A stretch of DNA of 64,000 nt from NCBI GenBank assembly GCA_020629415.1, contig JAHDDL010000015.1, positions 1 to 64,000 of the forward strand, in the 5' to 3' direction. Shown here one piece after another: positions 61,228 to 64,000 of this stretch; position 1 is the stretch's first letter, and each line of letters starts with the position of its first letter. Made by a program: the position numbers and the translations under genes. The notes beneath the pieces are model-generated. The model ran no database searches and was not told the origin of the DNA. It worked only from the letters and a program-made list of their open reading frames with translations. The DNA comes from Maribacter sp. GTDB taxonomy: Bacteria > Bacteroidota > Bacteroidia > Flavobacteriales > Flavobacteriaceae.

Positions 61228-61322
61228 GATATAAAGTGATTATAGGTTGTTTTGTATATTAGTATGGTGTTGATATGTAATGTTACAAAAGTGATAAAAT
61301 TTATTTTTAATATTTTTTTGAT

Positions 61323-61359
61323 TTTGTAATAGTATGTTAGTGGATTTTCACTATTTTTG
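61323..61359 (+). promoter_or_regulatory. promoter of rpmE2
   Basis: TTTG at 61323-61326 and TATTTTTG at 61352-61359 are separated by 25 bp. The -7 box fits the consensus, giving a leader of about 45 nt before the ATG at 61409. Confidence 0.45.
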
Positions 61360-61408
61360 CAGCCTTAAAATGAGTGCCCGTCGGAATGGGTGCGTTAAAG
61401 TTTTTAAA

Positions 61409-61678
61409 ATGAAAAAAGATATACACCCAGAAAATTATAGAATCGTGGCCTTTAAGGACATGTCTAACGAAGAGGTATTTTTAACGAAATCTACTGCAGA
61501 TACTAAAGAAACATTAGAAGTTGATGGTGTTGAGTATCCATTGGTAAAATTGGAGATTTCAAGAACTTCTCACCCATTTTACACAGGTAAAGCTAAATTC
61601 TTGGATACCGCAGGTCGTATCGACAAGTTCAAGAACAAGTACAAGAAGTTTGCTAAAGAAGAGAAAAAAGAGGAATAG
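61409..61678 (+). CDS. rpmE2: 50S ribosomal protein L31 type B
   Basis: This 89-residue ribosomal protein is the type B form of L31, without the zinc cysteines of type [23 protein letters not shown], then [29 protein letters not shown]. The start is the ATG at 61409, at [10 protein letters not shown]; an upstream in-frame ATG at 61334 would add an unrelated leader and is rejected. The C-terminus is Lys/Glu-rich, as is common in Bacteroidota. It is monocistronic with promoter and terminator. Confidence 0.97.
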   Translation: MKKDIHPENYRIVAFKDMSNEEVFLTKSTADTKETLEVDGVEYPLVKLEISRTSHPFYTGKAKFLDTAGRIDKFKNKYKKFAKEEKKEE

Positions 61679-61703
61679 TATTTATATTATTTCCAGTACA
61701 TAT

Positions 61704-61730
61704 AACGCCTTCGAAATTTTCGAAGGCGTT
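61704..61730 (+). terminator. terminator of rpmE2
   Basis: AACGCCTTCGAA (61704-61715) pairs perfectly with TTCGAAGGCGTT (61719-61730), followed by TCTTTT. It lies 26 bp past the L31 stop. Confidence 0.9.
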
Positions 61731-61822
61731 TCTTTTGCATTTAACTTTAAAATAATGGAAGTTGTCCATAATCTATTATTGCTCTAGGGATATTTGTTAA
61801 TTTTGAAAAAAAATCATTTTGT

Positions 61823-62998
61823 ATGAACTTTATTCTTTTTGATGGTCCTCGTAGGAATCATCTTTTACCCTTTACATTTACACGGCCCGTTTCTGAAATT
61901 CGTGTAGGGATAATGACATTGAAAGAACGATGGGAGGCTTACCTGAAAGCTTCCGTAACTTCTTTGACAGAAGCATATTTAAGTGTTAAGTATCCTGTAA
62001 TATTAGAAGATAACAATGTATTTATAGATGCTTCTATATTGCCTTCAAAGTATTTGATAACTATTGTTGGCTCATTAAAGGCCGGTGAAGTGATTAAATT
62101 GGGTGAAGTGGTAATAGCTTATTGTAGCTCTTCGGTAAAAACTATTGAAGAATTACAGGATTTTAAGAAAATTGATTTCAATGAAGATATAGTTCAGATC
62201 AATAACACTTGGGATATTTTCGATAAAAATGCGGATATTTTACAGTCCGATTTTGACTTCATCACAGAAGGACGAAAAAGTCAACCAATTTCAGATACCA
62301 ATAGAGTAATACATCCGGAGCGAATATTTCTTGAAGAAGGAGCAAAGGTAGAGTTCAGTATTTTAAATGCTACCGACGGACCAATATATTTAGGCAAGAA
62401 CTCTGAAATTTGGGAAGGTAGTCTTGTACGTGGTGCATTGGCGTTGTGTGATAATGCTATTATAAAAATGGGAGGTAAGCTCTATGGTGCAACAACTATA
62501 GGTCCTTTCAGTAAAGTTTGTGGTGAAGTCAGTAACTCCGTAATATTTGGGTACTCTAGTAAAGGGCATGAAGGGTATTTAGGTAATGCCGTATTAGGGG
62601 AGTGGTGTAATATTGGCGCAGATTCCAATAACTCTAATCTAAAGAACAATTATGCCAAGGTGCGTTTATGGGACTATGCAACGGAGCGTTTTGAGCAAAC
62701 GGGTCTTCAGTTTTGCGGACTTATGATGGGTGATCATAGTAAAACGGCCATTAATACCATGTTTAATACCGGTACGGTAATTGGTGTGAATTCTAATATC
62801 TATGTTCCAGGTTTTCCTAGAAATTTTGTCCCTAGTTTTAGTTGGGGCGGTGCATCTGGGTTTACAACATATCAACCGGCAAAAGCATTTGACGCTGCAA
62901 AGGTAATGATGGCGAGAAGAGGAGTGGAGTTTAATGAGGTTGAAGCTGATATTCTGACCCATGTATTTGAATTGACAAAAAAGTGGAGAAAGTATTAA
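61823..62998 (+). CDS. GlmU-like sugar nucleotidyltransferase/acyltransferase family protein
   Basis: This 391-residue protein matches the Bacteroidota GlmU-like family, with an N-terminal nucleotidyltransferase-like part (FILFDGPRRNHLLPFTFTRPVSEIRVGI) and a C-terminal left-handed beta-helix of hexapeptide type (GPIYLGKNSEIWEGSLVRGALALCDNAIIKMGGKLYGATTIGPFSKVCGEVSNSVIFGYSS). It may join and acetylate an amino sugar nucleotide for envelope glycans. The usual LAAGxGTRM start of true GlmU is absent, so it is not GlmU itself. It precedes mtaB by 85 bp in the same direction. Confidence 0.87.
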   Translation: MNFILFDGPRRNHLLPFTFTRPVSEIRVGIMTLKERWEAYLKASVTSLTEAYLSVKYPVILEDNNVFIDASILPSKYLITIVGSLKAGEVIKLGEVVIAYCSSSVKTIEELQDFKKIDFNEDIVQINNTWDIFDKNADILQSDFDFITEGRKSQPISDTNRVIHPERIFLEEGAKVEFSILNATDGPIYLGKNSEIWEGSLVRGALALCDNAIIKMGGKLYGATTIGPFSKVCGEVSNSVIFGYSSKGHEGYLGNAVLGEWCNIGADSNNSNLKNNYAKVRLWDYATERFEQTGLQFCGLMMGDHSKTAINTMFNTGTVIGVNSNIYVPGFPRNFVPSFSWGGASGFTTYQPAKAFDAAKVMMARRGVEFNEVEADILTHVFELTKKWRKY

Positions 62999-63083
62999 TC
63001 AGTTGAGGCTGAATTTCAGTTAATTAGAATTTTATGGCAGAGTACGGTTTACGTATTTTTGTCCTCTTAAATAGATTGTTAAA

Positions 63084-64000
63084 ATGAAGAAGAAGGTGGC
63101 TTTTTACACTTTGGGGTGTAAGTTGAATTTTTCAGAGACTTCTACCATAGCCCGCAGTTTTGCGGACGAGGGATTTGATAGGGTAGATTTTTCCGAACAT
63201 GCGGACATGTATGTTATTAATACATGTTCTGTAACCGATAATGCCGATAAGAAGTTCAAGACCATTGTAAAAAAAGCGCAAAAGATTAATCCTGATGCTT
63301 TTGTGGCTGCCGTAGGATGTTATGCGCAATTAAAACCAGAAGAATTAGCAGATGTTGACGGTGTAGATTTGGTTTTAGGGGCTACGGAAAAATTTAAAAT
63401 TACCGACTACATAAATGATTTGACCAAAAATGATCACGGTCAAGTTCATTCATGTGAAATAGCAGATGCGGATTTTTATGTAGGTAGTTATGCTATTGGT
63501 GATAGGACAAGGGCGTTCTTAAAAGTCCAGGATGGATGTGACTATAAATGTACGTATTGTACAATTCCACTGGCGCGGGGCATATCTAGAAGCGACACCT
63601 TGGAAAATGTTCTTAAAAACGCTGCGGATATATCAGAGCAAGGAATCAAAGAAATTGTTTTAACGGGAGTTAATATAGGTGATTACGGAAAGGGAGAGTT
63701 TGGCAATAAAAAACACGAGCATACTTTTTTAGAGCTAGTCCAGGCATTAGATGATGTTGATGGTATTCATCGTTTAAGAATTTCGTCTATAGAGCCTAAT
63801 CTATTGAAGAACGAAACCATTGAGTTTGTATCTCAAAGTAAAACTTTTGTACCTCATTTCCATATTCCGTTACAAAGTGGCAGCGATGATCTTTTAAAAT
63901 TGATGAAGCGCCGTTATATGACGGATCTATATAAAGAAAGAGTAGAAAAAATTAGGGAGGTAATGCCAAATTGCTGTATTGGTGTTGATGTTATTGTAGG
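63084..64000 (+). CDS. mtaB: tRNA t6A37 methylthiotransferase (partial at window end)
   Basis: This radical-SAM enzyme adds a methylthio group to t6A37 of tRNA, forming ms2t6A. The start is ATG 63084, at KKKVAFYTLGCKLNFSE. The MTTase domain cysteines lie in GCKLN, NTCSVT and GCYAQ; the radical-SAM cluster is CDYKCTYC (CxxxCxxC), followed by TIPLARG. The MtaB-like group is suggested by NCCSVT-type spacing (NTCSVT) and FLKVQDGCDYKCTYCTIP. The coding region runs off the right edge, so the TRAM end is missing. About 305 codons are visible. Confidence 0.95.
   Translation, partial: MKKKVAFYTLGCKLNFSETSTIARSFADEGFDRVDFSEHADMYVINTCSVTDNADKKFKTIVKKAQKINPDAFVAAVGCYAQLKPEELADVDGVDLVLGATEKFKITDYINDLTKNDHGQVHSCEIADADFYVGSYAIGDRTRAFLKVQDGCDYKCTYCTIPLARGISRSDTLENVLKNAADISEQGIKEIVLTGVNIGDYGKGEFGNKKHEHTFLELVQALDDVDGIHRLRISSIEPNLLKNETIEFVSQSKTFVPHFHIPLQSGSDDLLKLMKRRYMTDLYKERVEKIREVMPNCCIGVDVIV

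Noticed and set aside
61334-61408. Longer L31 reading frame from 61334
   Set aside because: Type B L31 starts at [10 protein letters not shown]; the upstream part covers the promoter -7 box and leader.
1-64000. CRISPR arrays, tRNA or rRNA genes, prophage or insertion sequences
   Set aside because: No spaced repeats, no tRNA-like cloverleaf or rRNA segments, and no transposase or phage protein were noticed by reading the translations and gaps. A covariance-model search would be needed to exclude small RNAs.

Overview
The window looks like a chromosomal segment of a marine-type member of the Flavobacteriaceae (Bacteroidota). The sequence is AT-rich, and several promoters fit the Bacteroidota pattern TTG/TTTG plus TAnnTTTG. 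Genes have no clear Shine-Dalgarno sites. There is a type IX secretion C-terminal signal, a type B L31 protein, and families such as DUF6090, DUF4199 and DUF2914. A genus such as Maribacter or Zobellia is a guess from general resemblance. No rRNA, tRNA, CRISPR array, phage or intact insertion sequence was seen.

Layout. 1-5.9 kb is accessory: a PIN-like protein flanked by small inverted repeats and a roughly 100-nt hairpin, an isochorismatase-like hydrolase, a secreted SnoaL-like protein, a GNAT acetyltransferase, two tiny membrane proteins and a beta-propeller lipoprotein. 6-12.7 kb carries a CstA-family transporter, small membrane proteins, a PNPOx-like protein, a VOC protein, Dps, a sterol-desaturase-family hydroxylase and a DUF998 protein. 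12.7-25.7 kb holds exported hydrolases: two amidohydrolases, a ThuA/sugar-dehydrogenase/PKD/cytochrome c fusion, and M1 and M28 peptidases. The same stretch has small cytosolic genes, including an alpha/beta hydrolase split by an in-frame TAG. 25.8-32.6 kb is a trehalose module: an OtsA-OtsB fusion in an apparent operon with a beta-propeller/SnoaL fusion and an MFS transporter, divergent from a GH15 glycosidase. 32.6-42.9 kb is fatty-acid beta-oxidation: acyl-CoA dehydrogenase, thiolase, hydroxyacyl-CoA dehydrogenase/enoyl-CoA hydratase, MarR regulator and acyl-CoA ligase, preceded by a PLP decarboxylase. A broken four-helix-bundle gene sits inside the operon. 43-64 kb is mostly housekeeping: a T9SS cargo protein, PurL, an HxlR regulator with an M20 amidohydrolase, an RsmB-like methyltransferase, an ECF sigma/anti-sigma/Spy-like module, an MsbA-like ABC exporter with a phosphosugar mutase and a GT2, then L31, a GlmU-like protein and the start of MtaB.

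How the parts fit. The MarR regulator probably controls the fatty-acid operon and itself through a perfect 26-bp palindrome covering the -33 region; a related palindrome lies before the M20 amidohydrolase at 50 kb. The ECF sigma operon carries an identical 14-bp word before both the sigma and the anti-sigma gene, which suggests autoregulation. OtsAB and GH15 could make and cleave trehalose or a related glucan. Several rho-independent terminators, some bidirectional, separate convergent genes.

I do not see one clear-cut undescribed system. The best leads are the operator pair, the two in-frame nonsense genes, the sigma/anti-sigma/Spy-like module with its internal repeats, the propeller plus double SnoaL protein linked to trehalose synthesis, and the cassette-like PIN gene at the left edge.
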